Origin: Candidatus Thiodiazotropha sp. 'RUGA'
GTDB lineage: Bacteria > Pseudomonadota > Gammaproteobacteria > Chromatiales > Chromatiaceae
Length of the DNA stretch: 64,000 bases
Direction: 5' to 3'
NCBI GenBank assembly: GCA_016842065.1
Contig: JAEPDS010000004.1
Location: forward strand, 97,892 to 161,891
The position numbers and the translations under genes were made by a program. A model generated the notes under the pieces. That model did not search any database. It was not told the DNA's origin and was given only the letters and a program-made list of their open reading frames with translations. Below, piece by piece: positions 27,263-37,182 of the stretch. Position 1 is the first letter of the stretch; each line of letters opens with the position of its first letter.

Positions 27263-27577
27263 ATGGCTAAATCGATCAAGATCCGCGCCAAAGAGAAAGG
27301 TGGCGTAACCACTGTTAAGGCCCTGATGACCCATCCTATGGAGACAGGTGGCCGTAAAGACAAGAAGACTGGTAAAACCATTCCGGCACACTTCATTCAG
27401 GAAGTGGTCTGTAAGCACAAAGGCAATACTGTGATGATGGCTGAATGGAGTGGTGGTGTTTCCAAAAACCCCTACATCTCCTTCAAGTTCTCCGGTGCCG
27501 CCAAAGGAGATGATCTCGAACTCTCCTGGACTGACAATACCGGTAAGAGCGACAGCATGACCAGCAAGATCAAATAA
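27263..27577 (+). CDS. soxZ: SoxZ, partner of the SoxY sulfur carrier
   Basis: A 104-residue immunoglobulin-like protein that forms the SoxYZ heterodimer. It has no signal peptide and is exported with SoxY through Tat. The family patterns KAKEKGGVTTVKALMTHPMETGG (in degenerate form), PAHFIQEV and the final ELSWTDNTGKSDSMTSKIK are present. It starts behind GAGGTATAGAGC and is followed 50 bp later by a strong terminator, so soxYZ is a two-gene unit. Confidence 0.96.
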   Translation: MAKSIKIRAKEKGGVTTVKALMTHPMETGGRKDKKTGKTIPAHFIQEVVCKHKGNTVMMAEWSGGVSKNPYISFKFSGAAKGDDLELSWTDNTGKSDSMTSKIK

Positions 27578-27626
27578 CGATCCGCTGCAGCAACTGCTGT
27601 TGAGTTCGAGTCGTAACGATTCGACA

Positions 27627-27661
27627 AAATAAAAAGGGCGCGTAATGCGCCCTTTTTATTT
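27627..27661. terminator. Rho-independent terminator of soxYZ
   Basis: AAATAAAAAGGGCGC-GTAAT-GCGCCCTTTTTATTT is a perfect 15-bp stem with a GC core, A-tract before and T-tract after. It can work in both directions and could also stop transcription from the convergent gene at 27757. Confidence 0.93.
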
Positions 27662-27691
27662 GCAGGTCTGCCAACCATCAGAAAACCCTTT

Positions 27692-27746
27692 GGGGCGAAT
27701 GACATTTACTTAAGTCATATACACCCTAAGCCAAGTGTCATTCCCC
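27692..27746. repeat. Imperfect palindrome related to the 23351/41890 block
   Basis: GGGGCGAATGACATTT and AAGTGTCATTCCCC form an inverted repeat with one bulge just past the stop of the 27757 gene. The left arm (GGGCGAATG...TTACTTAAG) resembles the start of the block shared by 23351 and 41890. Confidence 0.5.
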
Positions 27747-27756
27747 TCTTAACCGG

Positions 27757-29039
27757 CTAACTCTCTTTTTTCTCCTCGTCTGAAGATTCCTCTTCCAGCA
27801 GCTTCGCCCACTCCTCTTCAAGCGAGCCTGGCTCAAACTCCGCTTGTTCCACTTCGGAGCTGTCCATTTCAGGTATTTCGATATCGATGGAGCTGAGATC
27901 ATCCACCATCGATTCTCCACTCTGCTCCGCCACCTCGATGGCATCATCGGAAGCTTCAGCTAAGGTTTCTGATGCGGCGTCACCGGACGACTGGCCCTCG
28001 GCTTCATCGGTCTCATGCATCATGTCATCTGCAATCTCCATCACTTCATCGATGATCTCTGAAACCTCTTCATCCACATCCGCTGAACCCGCGGTCATTG
28101 ATTCCACATCTGGTATCTCAACCTCTGGTATCTCAACCTCTGGTATCTCAACCTCTGGTATTTCAACTTCTGGTATCTCTGCTTCAGTGCTATCTGCACC
28201 AGAAGCATCCACAACCGGCGTCTCGATATCCGTAACATCCCCGGCTGGAGTCTCTGAGTCAGCTACTGCTTCAACTGCTTCTTCAACCTCTGTCTCTACA
28301 CTCTCCCCTTCCAGTTCTGATAGAGAGGATTCCGTCAACTCCTCCTCAGTCATATCCGGGATGACCATATCATCATCGCTGTCAATTTCTGTGGCGATTG
28401 CTGCTGCTTCAGCCGGAGGAGGCTCTGCAGTTGCTTCGGCAACTGCGGATTGAGCCTGATCAGACGGCGCACTGGCTTCCTGACCTGTATGCGCTGTTGC
28501 TTCAGCTGGAAAACCGGAATCACCATCAGCAAACATTGTCGAGTATTCATTCAGCATACGACCCATGGTATCCATGGTCACTTTGAGCTCTTCCGCCAAT
28601 CGCTCATTTTCTGCTTTCAGTGCTTCAACCTCGTCGCTGCTGACCTCATCTGATCCGCCAGCTCCACTGACATTGCCAGCCAGAGCCTGATAGGCCAGTA
28701 CCAGGTTCTCCACGTCCACATCGATCTGTTGCAAATAGACCTGATCATCTTTGAGAAATCCGTTCAGCATGTTCTGATAGAGCGTCATCTCCGTCTGCAC
28801 GATGCCATGCAACGTCTGATCGAGCTGGGGACTCTGCAATTGATACTGTTCCTCCAAGAGTTTTTTCAACCGTTCTGAACGTTTCTCCTTATCAGCCTGC
28901 ACCCGCTCTGCCAAGTGGTGTGCCGCCTTGCGAATCCGTTGTTTGCGAAGCAGTGTAAACAGCAGTAGAAGTCCACTCAGGATCACCAGCCCGAGCATGA
29001 CCTCGGCAATGATCATTGCACTCAATGAACTGATTTCGA

Positions 29040-29043
<4 letters not shown>
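27757..29043 (-). CDS. Membrane-anchored acidic coiled-coil protein with EIPEV repeats
   Basis: A 428-residue protein. One N-terminal span ([23 protein letters not shown]) is followed by a basic helix, a coiled-coil region (about 35-165, with [18 protein letters not shown]) and a very acidic, low-complexity tail containing five tandem pentapeptides [10 protein letters not shown] near 285-310. The start overlaps the stop of the VWA gene (ATGA), so the two are coupled. The pair probably works as a membrane complex with the VWA domain outside. No enzyme motif is present and no function can be given. Confidence 0.7.
28111..28185. repeat. Five tandem 15-bp repeats within the acidic protein gene
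   Basis: Units of TGGTATCTCAACCTC start at 28111, 28126, 28141, 28156 and 28171, the last two diverged. They encode EIPEV on the minus strand. Unit length is a multiple of three, so copy-number change keeps the frame. Confidence 0.9.
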
Positions 29044-30926
<1,883 letters not shown>

Positions 30927-31096
30927 TCTGGAGAAACCCCGACTCTAGTGCCCGTCGTACAGAGAACAAAACGGCTGTTGAGACTCAATTCAGCCCTATC
31001 ACTTTAACGGCTAACCAGGGTAGCTCTTTAATTCCTAATCATCCAGCCAGGTGAAATCTCGAACTATTAATCTGATTAATCGGCAGGATGGATGAT

Positions 31097-31984
31097 TCAG
31101 GGCTGTTTTTTATAGGGTGAGGGGGCCCCATCGGGCTGTTTGGAAAAACGCTTGTAGGACCATTGATATTGTGTCGGGAACAGGTTGATCAGGATCTCCA
31201 CACCCTGGTTCAAGGCTCTGGCGGCCCGTTGCGGATCAGCATCCGCAATCCCGTCAGGAGCTGGCAGGTAGTGAATGTCATAGCCTCGCCCGCCCGATAG
31301 GCGCTCGGCACAGGCAAGTATCACCTTTGCGCCGGTCTTTCTGGCAAGCTTGTTGGTCAGCATCATGGTGAGTGCCGGGCGGCCAAAAAATGGCGCAAAC
31401 TCCGCACCCACGTCAGATTTCGGTTGCTGATCGGGCAGAATGCCGGTCATGCCCCCCGTTTTCAGGGTCTGCAGGATACGCTTCACACCACGATTGTCGG
31501 TAGGCACAAGTTCAGCCCCACCCCGCTCCCTGGCCTGTTTGATCAGATCACCGAAAGACGCCTTTCTCGGTGGACGGTACAGGTTGGTCAACCTGCCACG
31601 ACGCTGCAGTTCCACACCGACGATTTCCCAGCAGCCAATATGGGGTGCAAGAATGATCAACCCCTGCCCTTCGTCCCGAACCAGGTGCTCTTCGCCATGA
31701 ATCGCATGAATCATCGTCAACACATCGTCCAGGGGTCGAAACCAGATGGCGCTCATCTCCATCAGGGTGGAGCCGATCTGCTGCATGGTCTGGTTACGCA
31801 ATTGACGTCGCTCGACCTCACCCAGCTCGGGGTAGCAGAGCGCCAGATTGATTTCAGTAACGCGCAACTCCCGATTGGGAATGAGGGTATAGAGTCTACC
31901 CAGCACCCGACCAATAGCATGCAACCAGGAGAGAGGCAGACGATGCAGGGAGTATAAGAGTTTGAAAAGAATCCGCTCTAACAT
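31097..31984 (-). CDS. Lysophospholipid/lipid A acyltransferase, LpxL/HtrB family
   Basis: A 295-residue inner-membrane-associated acyltransferase that adds secondary acyl chains to lipid A. The HX4E catalytic motif is H115-IGCW-E120 in LAPHIGCWEIVG; the later GILPDQQPKSDVGAEFAPFFGRPA block is characteristic of the family. An N-terminal amphipathic/hydrophobic segment anchors it. It stands alone between the VWA gene and the rhodanese gene. LpxL versus LpxM specificity cannot be told by eye. Confidence 0.88.
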   Translation of the reverse strand: MLERILFKLLYSLHRLPLSWLHAIGRVLGRLYTLIPNRELRVTEINLALCYPELGEVERRQLRNQTMQQIGSTLMEMSAIWFRPLDDVLTMIHAIHGEEHLVRDEGQGLIILAPHIGCWEIVGVELQRRGRLTNLYRPPRKASFGDLIKQARERGGAELVPTDNRGVKRILQTLKTGGMTGILPDQQPKSDVGAEFAPFFGRPALTMMLTNKLARKTGAKVILACAERLSGGRGYDIHYLPAPDGIADADPQRAARALNQGVEILINLFPTQYQWSYKRFSKQPDGAPSPYKKQP

Positions 31985-32143
31985 GACCGTGAATTGTACA
32001 CAAAATATCAGATTTAGCTTATCAATATTGATCCAACGGGTGAGCGTGCCGTGTTACAACCCGACAAGTGGGAAAACTTCCCTTTTCAATCGCCCAGTAA
32101 ACCTCGTAGATTGTTTTCATCCATAAAGCATCTAACATATTGA

Positions 32144-32183
32144 CTAGGGCCTGTTAACACTAATCCAATACGCCCTGCTGGGT
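32144..32183. repeat. Solo end of the GGGCCTGTTAAC repeat
   Basis: CTAGGGCCTGTTAACACTAATCCAATACGCCCTGCTGGG matches the right end of the 3110-3398 element read in reverse, with one change. It lies 35 bp before the rhodanese start and could affect its promoter. Confidence 0.7.
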
Positions 32184-32217
32184 TAATAGAATAAGATATA
32201 CCACAGAGGAGGCTCTC

Positions 32218-32646
32218 ATGAGCGACCAAAAACTACAAAATCTGACGCCACAACAGGCCTGGCAGATGATACAGGACGACTCCAGGTCGGTACTGGTGGA
32301 CATTCGATCCACCATGGAGTTTCTGTTTGTCGGACATCCCAAAGGTGCGGTACATGTACCCTGGATCGATGAACCGGAGTGGACTGTCAATCCCCACTTC
32401 GTAACCGAGATAAGGAAGTTGCTGCTAGGGGGTAGCATCTGCACCATTGATGAGGGCTGCGCACCGGTGATCCTGATCTGCCGCAGTGGCAAGCGCTCCC
32501 TGGAGGCTGGAAAAGCACTGCTGGATGCAGGCTTTATTCGGGTTTTCCATATCGATGAAGGTTTTGAAGGTGATCTTGATGAGGAGCATCGACGCAGCAC
32601 CCTGGGAGGATGGCGCTTTCACGGTCTACCCTGGGAACAGTGTTGA
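32218..32646 (+). CDS. Single-domain rhodanese-like sulfurtransferase
   Basis: A 142-residue cytoplasmic rhodanese domain. The catalytic cysteine is C88 in LICRSGKRSLEAG, the active-site loop of sulfurtransferases; the N-terminal LVDIRSTMEFLFVGHPKGAVHVPW strand-helix is typical. Two further cysteines (C75, C81) lie on an insertion before the catalytic strand. Translation starts behind GAGGAGG. In an organism with Dsr it could relay sulfane sulfur, but it is far from the dsr cluster and its partner is unknown. A hairpin (CCGGGTG/CACCCGG, 32670-32689) follows the stop. Confidence 0.9.
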   Translation: MSDQKLQNLTPQQAWQMIQDDSRSVLVDIRSTMEFLFVGHPKGAVHVPWIDEPEWTVNPHFVTEIRKLLLGGSICTIDEGCAPVILICRSGKRSLEAGKALLDAGFIRVFHIDEGFEGDLDEEHRRSTLGGWRFHGLPWEQC

Positions 32647-33019
32647 GACGATCAGGCGGATTCTGTATGCCGGGTGTGGAACCACCCGGTACAGGGTATC
32701 CGGACAGTGTCATCAACACCTTTTGCCTGTAACAATCTCCCGCTCAATTATAAATCGTATCATGCTGGATGCATTGAACATGGATCAGTAACAACAGTTA
32801 CTGGAATGGTATTTAATCAAAAGACGGGATTTTCCTGCATCGATGTGGTAAATATCACTCTGCAGTGATCAACAGTGTTGCAACAAGGAAGAGTAAGCTG
32901 CTCGGTCAACAGATTATGGACAACATCGTAAATGCAAAGGATGTTTTGTTAAACCACAGACCACTCATTGGATTACAAGCGATCGGAAAGCTTTGCAATG
33001 AAACACAGGGAGGTATTCC
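32647..33019. other. 373-bp intergenic region after the rhodanese gene
   Basis: It holds the CCGGGTG-TGGAAC-CACCCGG hairpin at 32670-32689, a possible terminator without a T-tract. Short open frames beyond it lack ribosome sites. AT-rich DNA from 32740 to 32960 probably carries the promoter for the next two genes. Confidence 0.4.
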
Positions 33020-33421
33020 ATGCGACAGAGAAAACTCAAACAGTCTCTATTCCTACTTTCACTTTTGAGCAGCCTGTCCATAGGCAATCAGCTACACGCC
33101 ACACAGAGCGGTTATCTGGATGCGATCAAAGCTGATTATAACGAGTTCAGCAGCGGGACATTTGAACTACCACCGGAATCAACCTGGATCGGTTCACTCA
33201 GCACAGACACCGATAATGCCAGACTCAGCCATGATGACCTGCAGGACTTTTCCCTGTTCTTGAAGGAAGCCTCTCCAGGCAGCTTCATCTTCTACAACAA
33301 ATTACCGGGCCAATACAAGGATCAGTTGCATCAGCAGTATCTTAAGTCTGGCAACCTGGATGAAATCAAGAAGGATATTTTCAAATATTCACGTGAAGTC
33401 AAAAAGCAGAACCTCAATTAA
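33020..33421 (+). CDS. Small exported protein of unknown function
   Basis: A 133-residue protein with a basic N-terminus and hydrophobic signal peptide (KLKQSLFLLSLLSSLSIGNQLHA, cleavage likely after LHA), then a helical, mostly charged mature part without cysteines. The ribosome site GGGAGG is eight nt before the ATG. It is 35 bp upstream of the LolA-like protein and probably co-transcribed with it. The sequence shows no family that I recognise. Confidence 0.7.
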   Translation: MRQRKLKQSLFLLSLLSSLSIGNQLHATQSGYLDAIKADYNEFSSGTFELPPESTWIGSLSTDTDNARLSHDDLQDFSLFLKEASPGSFIFYNKLPGQYKDQLHQQYLKSGNLDEIKKDIFKYSREVKKQNLN

Positions 33422-33456
33422 GCTTCTGCCCATCTATTTAGCTGTAGCGAAAGTCT

Positions 33457-34443
33457 ATGAACACTCATTTTAAGTCAGGCAATTGGCTAAGCCGCCTATC
33501 CCTGTTATTGATCTCTTGTGTGGCAACTACAACCTTTGCAGGCGTGGATACCACACTGGCACTGCCAGCTGAAGGTGAAAACCTCAGCCCTGAAGAGATC
33601 GCCAGACAGGTCTATTTTGCCAATCACTTCTACGCTTTCAAAAACTTCTCCATAGAGCGCCGTGGCCGCACAATGACCGTACTGATCAATCGCTCCTCCA
33701 GCGGCAAAGTCTCCAGCACCGCATTGGAACGTCATTTGAACAACAATTACCAATTAGCTGAGGACGAAACGATTCAATCACGCGACCTGGCAATCTTCCA
33801 TTCCGGCAAGTTAAGGGGCACCGGAATGTTGATTACCGAATATAGAGATGACGAGAAAAACAAAGACTATATGATCTGGTTACCCGCACTGCGAAAGATC
33901 AGAAGATTCGCACAACCTCAACACGACGATGCCTGGGGAGGCAGCGTCTTCACATTCGGTGATGTTACCCTGAGAAAACCTGATGATGAGGAGCATGAAC
34001 TGATCGGCAAGAAGAAGCTACGCACCTGCCTGGGCGCCATCGATGATCTCGAAAACAAGCACTATCGCTATGTTGGTGAGCTTCCTGAGCGCAGCTGCCG
34101 TCACATCGACAAACAGGTCTACGGTTTGAAAAGCACCACCAAATTCGACTACTGGTGGTATGACTATCGGATCAGTTACATCGATACCACAAGCTTTGCC
34201 GACTATCGCACCCTCTACTTCAAGAATGACGAATTGATCAAAGTCATCGATAGGGACTGGGGATTGGTGGACAGTGACAGGGAGAGTGATCCACGCGCTC
34301 TGTTCTGGAAATACTGGTATGGTCTCGACCTGCGAACCGGCCAGGAGAGCTGGGCGGTGATTCCGAAAAAAGTGGTCAGTTACAATAAAAAGCGCAGAAA
34401 ATCATTCTGGACTGAAAAGACATTACGTAAGATCAAACGTTGA
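33457..34443 (+). CDS. Exported outer-membrane lipoprotein-sorting (LolA-like) protein
   Basis: A 328-residue periplasmic protein with signal peptide (LSLLLISCVATTTFA). The rest fits the LolA-like PF17131 family: EIARQVYFANHFYAFKN, the MLITEYRDDEKNKDYMIWLPALRKIRRF core and a GSVFTFGDVTL segment. Such proteins are thought to bind lipids or to work with RND/MMPL exporters; none is adjacent here. Two cysteines in RTCLGAI and ERSCRHI could form a disulfide. Function is inferred from fold family only. Confidence 0.75.
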   Translation: MNTHFKSGNWLSRLSLLLISCVATTTFAGVDTTLALPAEGENLSPEEIARQVYFANHFYAFKNFSIERRGRTMTVLINRSSSGKVSSTALERHLNNNYQLAEDETIQSRDLAIFHSGKLRGTGMLITEYRDDEKNKDYMIWLPALRKIRRFAQPQHDDAWGGSVFTFGDVTLRKPDDEEHELIGKKKLRTCLGAIDDLENKHYRYVGELPERSCRHIDKQVYGLKSTTKFDYWWYDYRISYIDTTSFADYRTLYFKNDELIKVIDRDWGLVDSDRESDPRALFWKYWYGLDLRTGQESWAVIPKKVVSYNKKRRKSFWTEKTLRKIKR

Positions 34444-34449
34444 GATGGT

Positions 34450-34485
34450 TTCAGTCCGCAAATGAACGCTAATAAACGCAAATTT
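34450..34485. repeat. TCCGCAAATGAACGC-type dispersed repeat
   Basis: The sequence TTCAGTCCGCAAATGAACGC continued by TAATAAACGCAAATTT lies between convergent gene ends. Similar copies are at 43304-43330 and, inverted, at 60040-60070. Confidence 0.7.
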
Positions 34486-34519
34486 TAAGTATCGGATCAA
34501 TTTAGCTTGTAAGCTTTTG

Positions 34520-35296
34520 TCACTCCTTGATACCTACGCCTCTGGAGAGAAGCCTCAAGCTGTACCATGTCAGCAAGGCGATAAAGCCAATGATAATGAC
34601 CAGCGCGATTCGCACATCGATATCCGATACCCCAAGCAGTCCGTAGCGGAAGGTATTGATCATATAGAGGACCGGATTGGCCAGGGAGACCTGTTGCCAG
34701 AACTCGGGCAGAAGCTGGATCGAGTAGAAGACGCCTCCAAGATAGGTCAGCGGCGTCAATACAAAGGTGGGGACAATAGCGATATCATCAAAACTTTTGG
34801 CATACACTGCATTGATGAATCCGGCCAGGGAGAAGAGGATTGAAGTCAGCACGAATACCAGTAGGGTCAGGCTGTAACTGTTGATCGTCAAGTCGGTGAA
34901 AAACAGCGATATCCCGGTTACCACCGTGCCCACGATCAGCCCCCGGGCCATGCCTCCGGTTACATAACCGGCCAGTACAATCCAGTTCGGTACCGGTGCG
35001 ATCAACAGCTCTTCAATATAGTGCTGAAGCTTGGTACTGAAAAACGAGGAGACCACATTGGCATAGGAGTTCTGTATCACCGACATCAGGATCAGCCCGG
35101 GAACAATGAACTCAATATAGCTGTAGCCTTCCATCATGCCGATGCGCTCACCGATCAATTTACCGAAAATTATAAAGTAGAGCGTGGTGGTAATAGCCGG
35201 TGGCAGGATGGTCTGTACCCAGATTCGGGCAAACCTCAGCACCTCTTTGGTGACAATGGTCTGATAGGCGATACGTTTTACACGGCCGGTGCTCAT
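34520..35296 (-). CDS. ABC-2 type exporter permease, YadH-like
   Basis: A 258-residue permease with six membrane spans. The family features of YadH/NodJ-type permeases are seen: ILPPAITTTLYFIIFGKLIGERIG near residue 30, EFIVPGLILMSVIQNSYANV near 65 and the conserved LTPLTYLGGVFYSIQLLPEFWQ loop before the last span. It overlaps the ATPase stop by four bases (ATGA), forming a two-gene exporter. Substrate unknown; E. coli YadGH is likewise uncharacterised. Confidence 0.9.
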   Translation of the reverse strand: MSTGRVKRIAYQTIVTKEVLRFARIWVQTILPPAITTTLYFIIFGKLIGERIGMMEGYSYIEFIVPGLILMSVIQNSYANVVSSFFSTKLQHYIEELLIAPVPNWIVLAGYVTGGMARGLIVGTVVTGISLFFTDLTINSYSLTLLVFVLTSILFSLAGFINAVYAKSFDDIAIVPTFVLTPLTYLGGVFYSIQLLPEFWQQVSLANPVLYMINTFRYGLLGVSDIDVRIALVIIIGFIALLTWYSLRLLSRGVGIKE

Positions 35297-36225
35297 GAGG
35301 TCTGCTCTTCACTTTTTGATTGAGCCACCAGGTCGATAAACAACTGCTCAAGCCGATTCTGTTTATTGCGCATACTCATCACCGCAATGCCTTGCTGAGT
35401 AAGGGATTCGAATAGGCTGTTCATACTCTGCTCACGCTGCACCGTTACCTCAACGGTCTTGTCACCGACCAGCTGCAGGTTATAGCCAGGCAACTCCGGC
35501 GCTGTCGTCAGGGGCTTGCTGATATCAAGTACGAAGTGTTCCGTATTCAGCTGACTGAGCAGATGGGACATGCTGGTCTGTTCGACAATCCTGCCATGAT
35601 CGATGATGGCAATATTGCGGCACAGACTTTCCGCCTCTTCCAGGTAGTGGGTGGTGAGGATAATGGTTGTACCCTGGCTGTTGATCTGCTTCATGAATTG
35701 CCACATGGCACGGCGGATCTCGATATCGACACCTGCCGTGGGCTCATCCAGAATCAGCAGCTTGGGTCGATGCACCAGCGCCCTGGCAATCATCAGGCGA
35801 CGTTTCATTCCACCGGACAACCAGCGTGCCTGGGTATGCCGTTTATCCCACAGATCGAGTTGACGCAAACTCTCTTCAGCCCGCTGAAAAGCTGCTTTTC
35901 TGGGAATACCATAGTAACCGGCCTGATTCACCAGAATCTCAACCACCGGCTCCCACATATTGAAGTTGAACTCCTGGGGAACCAGCCCAATCATGGATTT
36001 GGCCTCGTTCTTCTGCCGATCCAGGTCCTTACCATAGATACTGACCTGCCCGGCTGTTTTGTTGGTCAACGAAGCGATAATACTGATTGCCGTGGATTTG
36101 CCTGCCCCGTTGGGGCCCAGCAGGGCGAAAAAATCCCCTTCAGCCACATTCAGGCTGATACCTTTCAAGGCCTCGAAACCATTACGGTAGGTCTTGTGAA
36201 GCTCTTCGATTACCAGTGCAGACAA
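35293..36225 (-). CDS. ABC exporter ATP-binding protein, YadG-like
   Basis: A 310-residue ATPase: Walker A GPNGAGKS near residue 38, Q-loop LVPQEFNFN, signature LSGGMKRRLMIARAL near 138, Walker B LLILDEPTAGVD, and an H-loop TTHYLEEAE. The C-terminal 80 residues are the usual DrrA/YadG extension. It precedes and overlaps the permease gene. Together they form a half-size exporter dimer in the inner membrane. Confidence 0.92.
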   Translation of the reverse strand: MSALVIEELHKTYRNGFEALKGISLNVAEGDFFALLGPNGAGKSTAISIIASLTNKTAGQVSIYGKDLDRQKNEAKSMIGLVPQEFNFNMWEPVVEILVNQAGYYGIPRKAAFQRAEESLRQLDLWDKRHTQARWLSGGMKRRLMIARALVHRPKLLILDEPTAGVDIEIRRAMWQFMKQINSQGTTIILTTHYLEEAESLCRNIAIIDHGRIVEQTSMSHLLSQLNTEHFVLDISKPLTTAPELPGYNLQLVGDKTVEVTVQREQSMNSLFESLTQQGIAVMSMRNKQNRLEQLFIDLVAQSKSEEQTS

Positions 36226-36438
36226 TGTTTTCGGTCCTACAGACTCATAGCGCTAAACGGAGGAGTATCATACTCCTTTTCGTCCAGCTTTAATGGGGGC
36301 GGTCACCGAATAATACAACCTTACCGGGCACAAGATACCCAGTAATCTCTATGTCAGAATCGTTTCGCGATTTTTGCAGTGGCTGACGCCCATTTGCGGC
36401 TCTAATGCATCAAGCCGGCCATAGAACAGCCATACTGC

Positions 36439-37182
36439 CTAACCCAGACGATGCTGCATCTCCAGCCACAGGGCCTGATAACAGCTGGCAGCGACGCTTT
36501 TTGGCGCAAATGCCTGCACCGGCATGCGGTGGATACCCATTTTTTCCACATCACTGGCATAGGGTATCTGTGCCTTCAACAGCTCTCCATGGGTGTCAGG
36601 CAGATTTTTCATCACATCCAGATGCATTCGTTTGCGTCGGTCGACCATGGAGAAAAAAGGCATCAGTTCCAATCCGGTGATCCGATGACCTTCCAGGAAA
36701 TCGAGCAGTTGCTTGTAGGTACGCAGCGACAGGGTTGTGGGAATCAGGGGTAACAGCAGTCCCTCTGCGGCACGGAAGATATTTTCTGATACCAGGGAGA
36801 TACTCGGCGGACAGTCGAGGAAAACATAGTCGTAGGCTTGCGACAGTGGTCGCAACAGTTTCAGCAACTGCTTGGTGGGATTCTTCGCCTCTTCCAGTCG
36901 CAAATCCATATTCCGATAGGAGAAGTCTGCTGGCAGCATATCCAGGTTTTCGAAATCGGTCGCCTTGACCACCTCATCCAGATCCAGCTTGCCTTTGATC
37001 AGACGTTTATTGCTGCCTTTGACCTTGGGTTTGATGCGAAAATAGTAAGTGGCAGCCGCCTGAGGATCCAGATCCCAGATCAAAGTACGATAGCCTTCAG
37101 TGGCAGCCAGATGGGCCAGATTGACAGCGGTGGCCGTCTTGCCCACGCCCCCTTTGATATTGTAAACACCGAGAATATGCAT
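36439..37182 (-). CDS. ParA/MinD-type partitioning ATPase paired with a CHAD protein
   Basis: A 247-residue deviant Walker ATPase: YNIKGGVGKTATAVNLA near residue 7-23, WDLDPQAAATYYF (Walker A'/switch) and FLDCPPSISL. The start at 37182 shares one base with the CHAD gene stop (TGATG), behind GGAGGGG. No parB or parS-like site is next to it, so chromosome partition is unlikely. Solitary ParA proteins position cargo such as carboxysomes, chemoreceptors or storage granules; pairing with a CHAD protein points to polyphosphate as a possible cargo (inference). Confidence 0.85.
   Translation of the reverse strand: MHILGVYNIKGGVGKTATAVNLAHLAATEGYRTLIWDLDPQAAATYYFRIKPKVKGSNKRLIKGKLDLDEVVKATDFENLDMLPADFSYRNMDLRLEEAKNPTKQLLKLLRPLSQAYDYVFLDCPPSISLVSENIFRAAEGLLLPLIPTTLSLRTYKQLLDFLEGHRITGLELMPFFSMVDRRKRMHLDVMKNLPDTHGELLKAQIPYASDVEKMGIHRMPVQAFAPKSVAASCYQALWLEMQHRLG

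Noticed and set aside
28111-28185. Possible CRISPR-like repeat array
   Set aside because: The 15-bp units are adjacent without spacers and code for a pentapeptide repeat in frame.
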